The notes under the pieces were generated by a model. That model searched no databases. It had not been told where the DNA came from and worked only from the letters and a program-made list of their open reading frames with translations. Source: Salinisphaera sp002433465 (lineage in GTDB: Bacteria; Pseudomonadota; Gammaproteobacteria; Nevskiales; Salinisphaeraceae). Taken from it: a DNA stretch of 64,000 bases. Position numbers and translations under genes: made by a program. This document shows positions 8,350-18,000 of the stretch, one piece after another; position 1 is the stretch's first letter, and every line of letters starts with the position of its first letter. The stretch is from NCBI RefSeq assembly GCF_040361435.1, contig NZ_APNL01000007.1, forward strand, positions 62,001 through 126,000, written 5' to 3'.

Positions 8350-9132
8350 ATGGAAAAACTGCGCCTGCACGGCTTCAACAATCTGACCAAGTCGCTGTCG
8401 TTCAACATTTACGACATCTGCCATGCGCGTACGCAGGAGCAGAAGAAGGCGTATGTCGCCTATCTGGACGACATGTTCAGCGCCGACCGCCTGACCCAGA
8501 TCCTGACCGAAGTCTCGGACATCATCGGTGCGCATATTCTCAATATTGCCCGGCAGGACTACGAGCCGGAAGGCGCGAGCGTGACCATCCTCATCGCCGA
8601 GGAGGCCGCCTACGACGGGCCGACGCCGGATGCGGTGGTCGGGCATCTCGACAAGAGCCATATCACGGTCCATACCTATCCGGAGTTTCATCCGGATAAC
8701 GGCATCTCGACCTTCCGCGCCGATATCGACGTATCCACCTGTGGCCTGATCTCGCCGCTCAAGGCGCTGGATCATCTGATTCACAGCTTCGAATCGGACG
8801 TGGTATCGATGGACTACCGGGTGCGCGGTTTCACGCGTGACGTGGACGGCGTGAAGCACTTCATCGATCACGAGATCAACTCGATCCAGGACTACATCCC
8901 GGAAGACATCTGCAACCGCTATCAGATGATCGACGTGAACGTGCTGGCCGAGCGTATCTTCCATACCAAGATGCGGCTGACCGAATTCTCGCTGAACGAT
9001 TACCTGTTCGCGGAAAAAGCCGAAGACCTGTCCGAAGACGAGGCCGCCGAGCTGACCGATCGGATCGAGGCCGAGGTGAACGAAATTTTCTACGGCCGTA
9101 ATTTCGCCAACGACGCTCAGGACGGCGAATAG
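8350..9132 (+). CDS. speD: S-adenosylmethionine decarboxylase proenzyme
   Basis: SpeD makes the aminopropyl donor for spermidine from S-adenosylmethionine. The 260-residue protein is of the long E. coli type. It cleaves itself to create a pyruvoyl group: the motif DKSHITVHTYPE places the cleavage before Ser103. Cys131 in DVSTCGLISPLKAL matches the catalytic cysteine of the family. The C-terminus is rich in Asp and Glu. No spermidine synthase (speE) follows, which is common for this class. The upstream 200 bases show no clear regulatory site. Confidence 0.96.
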   Translation: MEKLRLHGFNNLTKSLSFNIYDICHARTQEQKKAYVAYLDDMFSADRLTQILTEVSDIIGAHILNIARQDYEPEGASVTILIAEEAAYDGPTPDAVVGHLDKSHITVHTYPEFHPDNGISTFRADIDVSTCGLISPLKALDHLIHSFESDVVSMDYRVRGFTRDVDGVKHFIDHEINSIQDYIPEDICNRYQMIDVNVLAERIFHTKMRLTEFSLNDYLFAEKAEDLSEDEAAELTDRIEAEVNEIFYGRNFANDAQDGE

Positions 9133-9235
9133 CCCCGCGCGCCCTGGCATGGCGCGTATCGTGCATGATTATGCGCGTGGTGGCGGGTGTGCCGTCGTCG
9201 ATCGCAGCCTGTGTTGTCCCTAGCGAGGTAGAACC

Positions 9236-10279
9236 GTGGAGTTGCGCCCCGACCAGTTTCAGCGCCAGGTCGACAGCCAGCCGCTGGCGCGCTGCTATGT
9301 ACTGGCCGGCGACGAGCCGTTGCAGGTACTCGAAGCCGCCGATGCTCTGCGGGCGGCGGCACGCAAACAGGGCTTTGACGAACGTGAAGTCCTGCATGCC
9401 GAGCCGGGATTCGACTGGGGCCAGCTGGCAAGCGCCGGCGCGAGCCTGTCGCTGTTCTCCGAAAAACGCCTGCTGGAACTGCATCTCACCGACAAGGGCC
9501 CCGGCAAGCCCGGCAGTGCCGCGATCAGCGATTACGCCAAGAATGCGCCGGATTCCACGCTGCTGCTGATTCTGGCCACGCCGCTGGCCGCGAGCGCGCG
9601 CAAGAGCGCCTGGTACAAAGCCATCACCAAGGCCGGCGTGGCCATGTATGCCTGGCCGCTGCCGGGCGCGCGCATGGCGCAATGGGTGGAACAGCGCGCG
9701 CGTGCCAACGGTCTTGCGCTCGATCGGGACGCGGTCGCCCTGCTGGCCGAACAGACCGAAGGCAACCTGCTGGCCGCCGCCCAGGAAATCGACCGGCTCG
9801 CCCTGCTGCACCCGAACGAAAGCATTGGCGCGACCGAAATCGAAGCTGCCGCCAGCGACCACAGCCGCTTCGGCATCTTCGACCTGCCTGCCAAGGCACT
9901 CGCCGGCGATAGCGCCAGCGCCCTGAAAACGCTGGCCAAACTGCGCGCCGAAGGGGTGGATGCGGTGCCCATCACCTGGGCGCTGGTACGCGAAATCCGC
10001 ATGCTCTACCAGGCCGCGCTGGCCGCGCGCGCCAACCGCCTGGACGCCATGCTGGGCAAGATCTTCATGCCGCCGGCGCGCAAGCGCCAACTCGGCGAGG
10101 CGGCCACAAGGGCCGATCCGGCCATGCTCGCCGAGCTGCTGCGCCGCGCAGCCCGGCTCGATCAGGTCAACAAGGGGGCAGCCGTCGGGCGCGCCTGGGA
10201 TGAACTGGTAACATTGACCCTCGGTCTGGCAGGTCAGCCGCCGCGCGCGTCCTGCCTCGTATCCAATCGTTTTCAGTAA
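9236..10279 (+). CDS. holA: DNA polymerase III delta subunit
   Basis: The delta subunit opens the beta sliding clamp in the clamp-loader complex. The 347-residue frame starts at a GTG with a GAGG ribosome site seven bases upstream. The N-terminal block RCYVLAGDEPLQVLEAADALR and the later LLAEQTEGNLLAAAQEIDRLALL are typical of HolA; the fold is an AAA+ domain without a working P-loop, followed by a helical collar. In E. coli the gene lies between lptE and nadD; here lptE is missing and proA sits between holA and nadD. It is followed by proA after 9 bases. Confidence 0.93.
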   Translation: MELRPDQFQRQVDSQPLARCYVLAGDEPLQVLEAADALRAAARKQGFDEREVLHAEPGFDWGQLASAGASLSLFSEKRLLELHLTDKGPGKPGSAAISDYAKNAPDSTLLLILATPLAASARKSAWYKAITKAGVAMYAWPLPGARMAQWVEQRARANGLALDRDAVALLAEQTEGNLLAAAQEIDRLALLHPNESIGATEIEAAASDHSRFGIFDLPAKALAGDSASALKTLAKLRAEGVDAVPITWALVREIRMLYQAALAARANRLDAMLGKIFMPPARKRQLGEAATRADPAMLAELLRRAARLDQVNKGAAVGRAWDELVTLTLGLAGQPPRASCLVSNRFQ

Positions 10280-10288
10280 CCAGAACTC

Positions 10289-11590
10289 ATGAGCGCCAAT
10301 CTAAGCGATCGCGAAAACCAGGACAGCAGTCCGCAAAGCCGTATCGAACGGCAGATGCAGGCCATGGGCAAACGCGCCCGTGCCGCCGCCCGGCATATGG
10401 CCGCCGCCGAGCCAGGCGCCAAGAATGCCGCGCTGTTCGCGATTGCCGAAGCGCTGATCGCGTCGCGCAGCAGCATTCTCGCCGCCAACGCCCGCGATAT
10501 GCGCGAAGGCCGCGACGAGCTCGATACGGCGCTGCTCGAACGTCTGGAACTCAATGACAAGCGCCTCGAACAGATGGCCGAGGGGCTGCGCCAGGTCGCG
10601 GCCCTGCCTGATCCGATCGGCGGCATCACCGACCTCAACTATCGGCCCTCCGGTATTCAGGTCGGGCGTATGCGCGTGCCGCTGGGCGTGATCGGCATCA
10701 TCTACGAATCGCGCCCGAACGTCACCGCGGACGCGGCAGCGCTGTGCCTGAAATCCGGCAATGCGGCGATTCTGCGCGGCGGCTCGGAGGCAGCACACAG
10801 CAATCAGGCGATCGCGGCCTGTATCAGCCGCGGGCTCACCGATGCCGGCCTGCCGGCCGACGCCGTACAGGTGGTGGAAACCACCGACCGCGCGGCCGTC
10901 GGCGCGCTGCTCGACATGCCCGAATACGTGGACGTGATCGTGCCGCGCGGCGGCAAGGGCCTGATCGAGTTCGTCTCCAACAATGCGCGCATGCCGGTCA
11001 TCAAGCATCTGGACGGCGTGTGCCATGTCTATATCGACGACCATGCGGATCTCGACAAGGCCATTGCGATCGCGGTTAACGCCAAGACCCAGCGCTACGG
11101 CACCTGCAACACCATGGAAACGCTGCTGGTGGCCGATTCCATAGCCGAGCGCGTGCTCAAGCCGCTATCGCAGGATCTGCGTCAGGCGGGGGTGGAACTG
11201 CGCGGCTGCCAGCGTACGCGCAAGCTACTCGGCACGGGCGTGAAGCCGGCCTCGGACGCCGACTGGGCCGAGGAATATCTGGCCCCGGTGCTTGCGATTC
11301 GTATTGTCGACGACATGGACCAGGCCATCGACCATATCGAAACCTGGGGCTCGCACCATACCGATGCGATCGTCACCGAAAGCGTGACCCGGGCGCGGGC
11401 ATTCATGCGCGCCGTGGATTCCGCCTCGGTGATGGTCAACGCCTCGACCCGGTTCGCCGACGGCTTCGAATATGGCCTGGGCGCCGAGATCGGCATTTCC
11501 ACCGACAAGCTCCACGCGCGCGGGCCGGTCGGGCTGGAAGGGCTGACTTCGCTGAAGTACGTCGTATTCGGCGACGGCCATGTCCGCTAG
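10289..11590 (+). CDS. proA: Gamma-glutamyl phosphate reductase
   Basis: ProA reduces gamma-glutamyl phosphate to glutamate semialdehyde in proline synthesis. The 433-residue protein carries the catalytic Cys273 in QRYGTCNTMETLLV and the NADPH-binding aldehyde dehydrogenase fold, with IIYESRPNVTADAAALCLKSGNA, ILRGGSEA and HTDAIVTES. It lies between holA and nadD, a frequent gammaproteobacterial arrangement, 9 bases after holA and 27 bases before nadD. Proline is also a compatible solute, but nothing here shows that this copy is osmotically controlled. A separate proB is not in the window. Confidence 0.97.
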   Translation: MSANLSDRENQDSSPQSRIERQMQAMGKRARAAARHMAAAEPGAKNAALFAIAEALIASRSSILAANARDMREGRDELDTALLERLELNDKRLEQMAEGLRQVAALPDPIGGITDLNYRPSGIQVGRMRVPLGVIGIIYESRPNVTADAAALCLKSGNAAILRGGSEAAHSNQAIAACISRGLTDAGLPADAVQVVETTDRAAVGALLDMPEYVDVIVPRGGKGLIEFVSNNARMPVIKHLDGVCHVYIDDHADLDKAIAIAVNAKTQRYGTCNTMETLLVADSIAERVLKPLSQDLRQAGVELRGCQRTRKLLGTGVKPASDADWAEEYLAPVLAIRIVDDMDQAIDHIETWGSHHTDAIVTESVTRARAFMRAVDSASVMVNASTRFADGFEYGLGAEIGISTDKLHARGPVGLEGLTSLKYVVFGDGHVR

Positions 11591-11617
11591 CGCCCTGATC
11601 GTTTCGGGAGAAACATT

Positions 11618-12283
11618 TTGACCACCGCCCCTGTCGGTGTCCTTGGCGGCACCTTCGATCCGGTTCACAACGGGCATCTGCGCCTGGCCATGGAACTGGC
11701 CAGCGCGCTCGATATGGCCCATGTGCGCCTGGTGCCCTGTGCGCGGCCGCCGCATCGCGGCGCGCCCACGGCATCACCGGGCCAGCGTTCGAAATGGATT
11801 CGCGTGGCCGTGAGCACCGAGCCGCGGCTGCGCCTGGACGATCGCGAACTGCTGCGCGACGGACCGTCCTATACCGTGGATACGCTGGCCTCCATGCGCG
11901 CCGAAATGCCGGATACGCCGCTGTGCCTGATCATGGGCCGCGATGTGTTCGCCAAGCTGCCGCGCTGGCATGAATGGGAACGCATCTTCGATAGCGCGCA
12001 TATCGTGCTCATCGACCGTCCCGGTATCGACTGCGAGCTCGACGGTGCAGCCGCCGACGCCCTGGCCGAACGAGGCACCGATAGCCACGAGACGTTGCAT
12101 CGCGAGCTCGGTGGCCATATCTATACCTATATGCCGCCGCCGCTGGTGATTTCGGCCAGTTATATCCGCGAGCTGCTGGAGCGGGGTGAAAGTCCGCGTT
12201 ACCTCTTGCCCACCGCCGTGCTCGACGACATTATGGATGCAGGCGTCTATCAGTCCCAACCGGCCACGGCCGCGAGTCAATGA
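11618..12283 (+). CDS. nadD: Nicotinate-nucleotide adenylyltransferase
   Basis: NadD adenylates nicotinate mononucleotide in NAD synthesis. The 221-residue frame starts at a TTG preceded by GGGAG at seven bases. The nucleotidyltransferase motif GGTFDPVHNGHLR lies at the N-terminus and the ATP-binding ISASYIRELLERG near the C-terminus. The central LCLIMGRDVFAKLPRWHEW is diagnostic of the family. The stop overlaps the start of rsfS (ATGA), so the two are probably translated together. Confidence 0.96.
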   Translation: MTTAPVGVLGGTFDPVHNGHLRLAMELASALDMAHVRLVPCARPPHRGAPTASPGQRSKWIRVAVSTEPRLRLDDRELLRDGPSYTVDTLASMRAEMPDTPLCLIMGRDVFAKLPRWHEWERIFDSAHIVLIDRPGIDCELDGAAADALAERGTDSHETLHRELGGHIYTYMPPPLVISASYIRELLERGESPRYLLPTAVLDDIMDAGVYQSQPATAASQ

Positions 12284-12672
12284 ATCTACAAGACAAGCCC
12301 GAAAACGCCCACAACAGCGATCCACAGGTTAACGCCTTGCTGAAGCTGGCCATCGAAGCCGTCGACGAACTCAAGGGCGAATCCGTCCAGGTGCTCGACG
12401 TCGCCGAACTGACGACCATTGCCGACCATATGGTCATTTGCAGCGGCCGCTCGGCACGCCACGTCAAGCGCCTCGGCGAAACGGTGATCGCCCACGCCAA
12501 GGAAGCCGGTATTCAGCCGCGCGTGGAAGGCCTGAGCCAGGCCGAGTGGGTGCTCATCGACCTCAACGGCGTGGTGGTGCACATCATGCAGCCGGTCACG
12601 CGTGCCTATTACCAGCTGGAAAAACTCTGGGACATGGACGCGATCGCCGGCGAAAGCTCCACCACGCACTAG
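12280..12672 (+). CDS. rsfS: Ribosomal silencing factor
   Basis: RsfS (formerly DUF143, YbeB/Iojap family) binds ribosomal protein uL14 and blocks subunit joining when nutrients are short. The 130-residue protein shows the family core from LDVAELTTIADHMVICSGRSARHVKRL to LIDLNGVVVHIMQPVTRAYYQLEKLW. A short N-terminal extension of about 15 polar residues precedes it. It sits in the conserved order nadD-rsfS-rlmH and overlaps nadD by four bases. Confidence 0.95.
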   Translation: MNLQDKPENAHNSDPQVNALLKLAIEAVDELKGESVQVLDVAELTTIADHMVICSGRSARHVKRLGETVIAHAKEAGIQPRVEGLSQAEWVLIDLNGVVVHIMQPVTRAYYQLEKLWDMDAIAGESSTTH

Positions 12673-12691
12673 TTCCGTCGCGGCGTCGGTT

Positions 12692-13159
12692 ATGCGAATA
12701 CGCCTGCTGGCGGTGGGCCGGCGCATGCCCGGCTGGGTTACCGGTGCCTACGACGACTACGCCCGTCGCCTGCCCCATGAATGCCGGCTGGAACTCACCG
12801 AAATAGCACCCGGCAACCGCAAGGGCGGCAAGCCCGAACGCGCGATCGCCGATGAAGATCGGCGTATCTGCGATGCGCTCTCGCCCGATCTGGACGTGAT
12901 CGCCCTGGCCGTGGACGGCAAGCCCTGGTCGACCGAGCAGCTGGCCGGACAAATGCGCGAATGGCTGGCCGACGGCCGTGATCGTGCCCTGCTGGTCGGC
13001 GGGCCGGACGGCCTCGGCCCGAACAGTCTGGCCCGGGCGAACCGGCGCTGGTCGCTGTCGCCCTTGACCCTGCCGCACCCTTTGGTACGCGTGATCCTGG
13101 CCGAACAACTGTTTCGCGCCCACAGCATTCTCACCGGTCATCCCTACCATCGCGGCTGA
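12692..13159 (+). CDS. rlmH: 23S rRNA pseudouridine-1915 N3-methyltransferase
   Basis: RlmH is a SPOUT-fold methyltransferase that modifies the pseudouridine at position 1915 of helix 69 in 23S rRNA. The start at 12692 (MRIRLLAVGRR) gives 155 residues, the standard length; an upstream in-frame start would fall inside rsfS. The SAM-binding knot motif LLVGGPDGLGP and the C-terminal LAEQLFRAHSILTGHPYHR are intact. It follows rsfS after 19 bases. Confidence 0.96.
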   Translation: MRIRLLAVGRRMPGWVTGAYDDYARRLPHECRLELTEIAPGNRKGGKPERAIADEDRRICDALSPDLDVIALAVDGKPWSTEQLAGQMREWLADGRDRALLVGGPDGLGPNSLARANRRWSLSPLTLPHPLVRVILAEQLFRAHSILTGHPYHRG

Positions 13160-13258
13160 GCACGCCGCCGGGCGTGGATCGGGGCGCGCTTGCAGTGGCA
13201 TACGCTGTGCGCCGACAATCGAGCGCATGGCATCGAATTCCCATAACCTGCCCTGCCC

Positions 13259-14782
13259 ATGCACACGTCGACGCAAACCGCGGTGAGCGTCTCGTGTCTG
13301 CCCGAGGCCGATCCCGAGCCCACGCGTATCGAGATCCTGGTCAACGTCTCCAAGGGTGAAACGCGTGCGGCGCACCTGGAAAACGGCGTGCTGCAGGAAA
13401 TCTATATCCAGCGGGATGCGACCGGCAGCGTGGTCGGCAATATCTACCTGGGCAAGGTGCAGCGCGTACTCGCGGGCATGCAGGCGGCGTTCATCGACGT
13501 AGGCCTGCCCAGGGCCGCCTTTTTGCAGATTTCGGACATGGTGCGCCGCCCGGCCGAAACCCAGGACGTGGCGCCACGCATCCAGAACCGGCTCAACCAG
13601 GGCGACCGTATCCTGGTCCAGGTGTCCAAGGATGCGATGAGCAGCAAGGGCGCACGGCTGACCACCGACCTGGCGATTCCGTCGCGGTTTCTGGTCTATA
13701 TGCCCTACAACCCGCGTATCGGCGTCTCCGCCCGCATCGAGAACGAAGCCGAACGCAACCGGCTGCACAGCGCCGTTGCCGGCATTCGCGAAGAGCTGGG
13801 TCTGACCGGCGGTTTCATCGTACGTACGGTCGGCGACGGCGCGCCCCACCATGCCCTGGCCGCCGACATGCGTTTTCTGGCCACGGTCTGGAACGATATC
13901 CTCCAGCAAAGCCGTACCGTCGCCCCGGAGACCCTGCTCTACGGCGATCTGGCGCTGCCGATTCGCATGCTGCGCGACATGCTCACGCCCGAAGTGGCGG
14001 CGATCACCATCGACGACGAAGCCGCCTGGCAGGAAATGACCGGCTTCACCCAGCGCTTTGCCCCCGAGTTCACCGAACGGACCTGCCACTACACCAAGCC
14101 GGTGCCGCTGTTCTCGCAATACGGGATCGAAGAAGCCATCGAACGCGCCCTGGCACCGAAGGTGCCGCTGCGCTCCGGCGGTTTTCTCATCATCGAACAG
14201 ACCGAGGCGATGGTCACGGTGGACGTGAATACCGGCGGCTACGTCGGCACCCGCAGCCTCGAACAAACGGTGCTGCGTACCAATATCGAGGCCGCCAACA
14301 CGGTGGCCCGCCAGCTGCGTCTGCGTAATCTAGGCGGCATCATCGTGATCGACTTCATCGACATGGTCGATGCCGAGCACAAGGCCCAGGTGCTCACCGC
14401 CCTGCGCGCCGCGCTCGATGCCGATCCGGCCAAGACCAGCGTGGGCGCTATTTCGCCTCTGGGACTGGTGGAAGTCACCCGCAAGCGCACCCGCGAATCG
14501 TTGCAGCAGCTCATGTGTCACCCCTGCGAGAGCTGTCAGGGCCGCGGCTTCGTCAAGACCGGCGAGACCGTCTGTTTTTCGCTGTTTCGCGAAATGGGCC
14601 GGCTGGCCCGCAGCCAGCGCGTCGAGGAACTGCTGATTCTCGCCGCTCCGGATATCATCGGCCTGTTGCTGGATGAACTGGCCGGTGCCTTTCACGACGT
14701 CTGTGCCGACACCGGGCTCGCGGTGCGTCTCCAGTCCGAATCGCTCTACACGGCCGAACAGTTCGATCTGGTGGTGATGTAA
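13259..14782 (+). CDS. rng: Ribonuclease G
   Basis: This 507-residue endoribonuclease of the RNase E/G family matures 16S rRNA and takes part in mRNA decay. The N-terminal S1 domain reads GNIYLGKVQRVLAGMQAAFIDVG. The two catalytic aspartates match D322 in TVDVNTGGYVG and D365 in IVIDFIDMVD, and the Zn-link is CHPCESC near residue 420. It lacks the long C-terminal scaffold of RNase E. The N-terminus is about 20 residues longer than usual before RIEILVNVSKGETRAA, so the true start could lie further in. The maf gene usually found just upstream is absent. Confidence 0.93.
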   Translation: MHTSTQTAVSVSCLPEADPEPTRIEILVNVSKGETRAAHLENGVLQEIYIQRDATGSVVGNIYLGKVQRVLAGMQAAFIDVGLPRAAFLQISDMVRRPAETQDVAPRIQNRLNQGDRILVQVSKDAMSSKGARLTTDLAIPSRFLVYMPYNPRIGVSARIENEAERNRLHSAVAGIREELGLTGGFIVRTVGDGAPHHALAADMRFLATVWNDILQQSRTVAPETLLYGDLALPIRMLRDMLTPEVAAITIDDEAAWQEMTGFTQRFAPEFTERTCHYTKPVPLFSQYGIEEAIERALAPKVPLRSGGFLIIEQTEAMVTVDVNTGGYVGTRSLEQTVLRTNIEAANTVARQLRLRNLGGIIVIDFIDMVDAEHKAQVLTALRAALDADPAKTSVGAISPLGLVEVTRKRTRESLQQLMCHPCESCQGRGFVKTGETVCFSLFREMGRLARSQRVEELLILAAPDIIGLLLDELAGAFHDVCADTGLAVRLQSESLYTAEQFDLVVM

Positions 14783-15074
14783 GCTGTGAGGCGCCACGAC
14801 GCCCGCGAACGCCCCGGCTTGCCGCCGGACGTGCGCGATCGTCGTCGACACCGCAGCGCCGCGCCGGCCCGGTCCAGACTGCGGCGTCGCCGACACGCCT
14901 TGCGAACCCCGAGCGCGCGGCCGTGTCGAAACACCAACGCCGCCGTCCGATCGCCGCCCGACACATTCATGCCCGCTAAGCGCTTCGCCAATACAGTTTC
15001 ACGCCGGCAGGCCATGCAGCGTTCGTATCGCGCCAGGGGTCAACGCCTGCCGAGTCGAGACAACGCGCCCGCGC

Positions 15075-18000
15075 ATGGCTAGTACGACGATCATCAAACG
15101 CGCGTTCGTCGTTACGCTCGCCAGTCTCGTGATCCTGGCCGGCCTGCTGGTGGGCGGCGTGCGCCTGATCGATCATCTCGTGCCCGGCTATCGCGAAGCG
15201 CTGGCCGAACGCATCGGCCGGCGTATCGACGCCGATATCGATATCCAGGCCATCGAACTGCGCTGGCAATGGAACGGCCCGCTGCTGGAGCTGGCTGACG
15301 TGCGCGTGACCCGCCACGGCTTCAATCAGCCGGCGGTGACGCTCGCCAGCCTGGGCCTGCATTTTTCCTTTACCGACCTCATTCACGGCAAACGCCTGCC
15401 GGACGGGCTGACGCTGGAGCGGCCCACGCTCACGCTGCGCCGCGGCGAAGACGGCCGGCCACAGCTGGCGTACTGGTCGCGGCCGGGCGACGCGCCGCTG
15501 GACTGGAACACGGTCAACGAGCGCATGGCCATGCTGCGTTCGGCCCGGATCAGCGATGCCGATATCACCCTGCTCGACGCGCGCCTGCCGGACGGGCGCG
15601 GTCGTATCGAACGCCTGGATGCGCGCATCGCACGCAGCGAGAACGAAAGCTATGGCCTGCAATTCAACCTCGACGGCCTGAACTGGCTCGAGCACGCCCA
15701 GGGCCAGGCCCGTTTTTCCGGGCGTCTGCCGAACATCGATACGGCCGAATTCGAATTCAGCGTGGACGGTCTGGATACCCCTTCGCTGGCGCGCAGCACG
15801 CAGCTGATCGAGCCGGCACTGCGCGAACGGCTCTCCGGCGGCCGCCTGGCGGCCACGGTCGACGGCCACTGGCAGCAAGGGCAGCTGATCAACGCCGAAG
15901 CCCAGCTCGATCTGGCGGCGATCGCCGACACCGCGACCGACGCCGATCTGGTGCCTGCGCTGTCTGCCACTTTCGAGGCAGCCGGCATCGCGCCAGCGGC
16001 CGACGCAAACGCCAGCGCTGACGATATCCGACTGGCGATGACCGCCTTCGACGGCGACGCACCCGGGCTGGATCGCTTTGCGCTGACCGGCGCGATCGAT
16101 CTCGACGAGCCGCGCCTGCGTATCGACGCCCGCCATCTGCCGGTGGGTATTGCCACGCGTCTGGCCCGGCTGCGGATCGACCGTCTTGCCGATACCGCCG
16201 TGGATGCGCAGGTCGACAATCTCGCCCTCACGCTCGGTAGCGATACGCCGTTGCAGCTGGCCCTGGACTTCAACCACCTGTCTATCGACGACCCGGCCAT
16301 CACGGTCGGCCCGCTGGCAGGCAGCTATTACCAGCAGGGCGACAACCACATCCTGCAGTTCAAAAACGCCGGCGGCACGCTCAGCGCAAGACGCTATCTG
16401 CGCGGCGAACTGGCGGTGGACGACCTGGACGGCGAAATCGCCTGGCAGCGCCGCGACGGCGGCTGGCAGATCGACGCCCGCAAGCTCCAGCTCGCCAGCG
16501 CCGAAGCCGAATTCAAAAGCAGCGGCCGGATACGGCTTCGGCCCGGTCAGGCGCCGGTAGTGGATCTGCAAGCAAGCGCCAGCGCCCCGCAGGTCGCACG
16601 CCTGCTCGCACGTATTCCGCAGGCCGACGACCTGCCCAACGAAAAACTGCGCGACTGGCTGCCCAAGGCCATTACCGCCGGCACGCTCGACAGCGCCACC
16701 CTGGAACTGCGCGGGGCCATGGACCGGTTTCCGTTCGCCAACCCCCAGGGCGACGAACGCTTTCATCTGGAACTCGTGGGCCACGACGTCGACGTGACCT
16801 ACAAGGACGACTGGCCGCCGCTGACAGGCGCACGCGGCAAGCTCGTACTCGACGGCGATGATCTGCGCGTGGACGTGGCCGCCGCGCGCATGCTGGACGT
16901 AGACCTCGGCCCGGCCACCGGCCGGGTGGAAAACGTGCGCGAACCGGTGCTCGAGATCGACGGCAAGGCACGCAACGCTCGGGCCGAGAAGATGCTGGCC
17001 TTCTTGGTGCGCTCGCCGCTGCGCGATCGCTTTGCGAAAATCGTCGACGCGCTCAAGGTGACCGGCCCGGCCGATCTGTCGATCGATCTGCGCATACCGC
17101 TCAAGCCCGAGCTGGGCGACGTAAAAGTGTCCGGCGATGTGCGGGCGCGCGGGGCGACGCTGCGCACTGCGGCCCTGCCCGGCCCGATCACCGCCATCAC
17201 CGGCACCCTGCACTTCGACGACGCACGCGGGCTGAGCGCGCGCTCTCTCAAGGGCAATCTGCTCGGGGTGGCGTTGGATGCCGACGTGGTGCCGGTGGCC
17301 GGCCAGCGCCAGCGCATCGTCGCGCGTGCTCGGCTGCAGCTGCCGCAGGACGGCGCGGCGGTCGCCCACTATCTGCCCGAGTCGTGGCTGCGCTATGGCC
17401 ACGGCGCGAGCGATTTCAACGTGGCCTTCGAGGTCGCCCGCAACGGCGACGTGTCCGACATCGACCTGAAAAGCGACCTGCGCGGCCTCGCCCTCGAGCT
17501 GCCGGAGCCGCTAGGCAAGCCCGCCGACCGGGCCGCGCCGCTGGCCATCACCGTGGCCGGCGATGCCAGCCGCGTACACGTCGGCTACGACGGCCGCGTG
17601 GATACCACCGTGCGCCTGCGCGACGGCACGGTCACCCGTATTCAGGCGCTGCTCAACGACCGCAGCCTCACCCCGCCGGATCAAGACGGTATCTGGATCG
17701 GCGGTCGGGCCGATCACGTCGACGGGCTGGGCTGGTTCACGGTGGTACAGGATCAGGTCGAAGCCGCCACCCGCGCCGCCGCCCAGTCCGGCAGCAGCGC
17801 CAGCGCACTGGATTTCATCGGCGGTGATATGCGCATCGGCGCACTGGCCTTCGACAACCGCTACTTCCAGAACACGCATCTGCGCGCGCAGACCATGAAC
17901 GCGCGCCCGGGTTGGCGGATCGATTTCGAAGGCCCGGATACCCAGGGCCAGGTCACCTGGACCCAGCCCGCCGGCGGCAATATCAATATTGCCGGCAATC

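Noticed and set aside
14976..17402. Open frame of 808 codons antisense to yhdP
   Set aside because: It has no recognisable domain, overlaps a well supported gene fully, and has no ribosome site.
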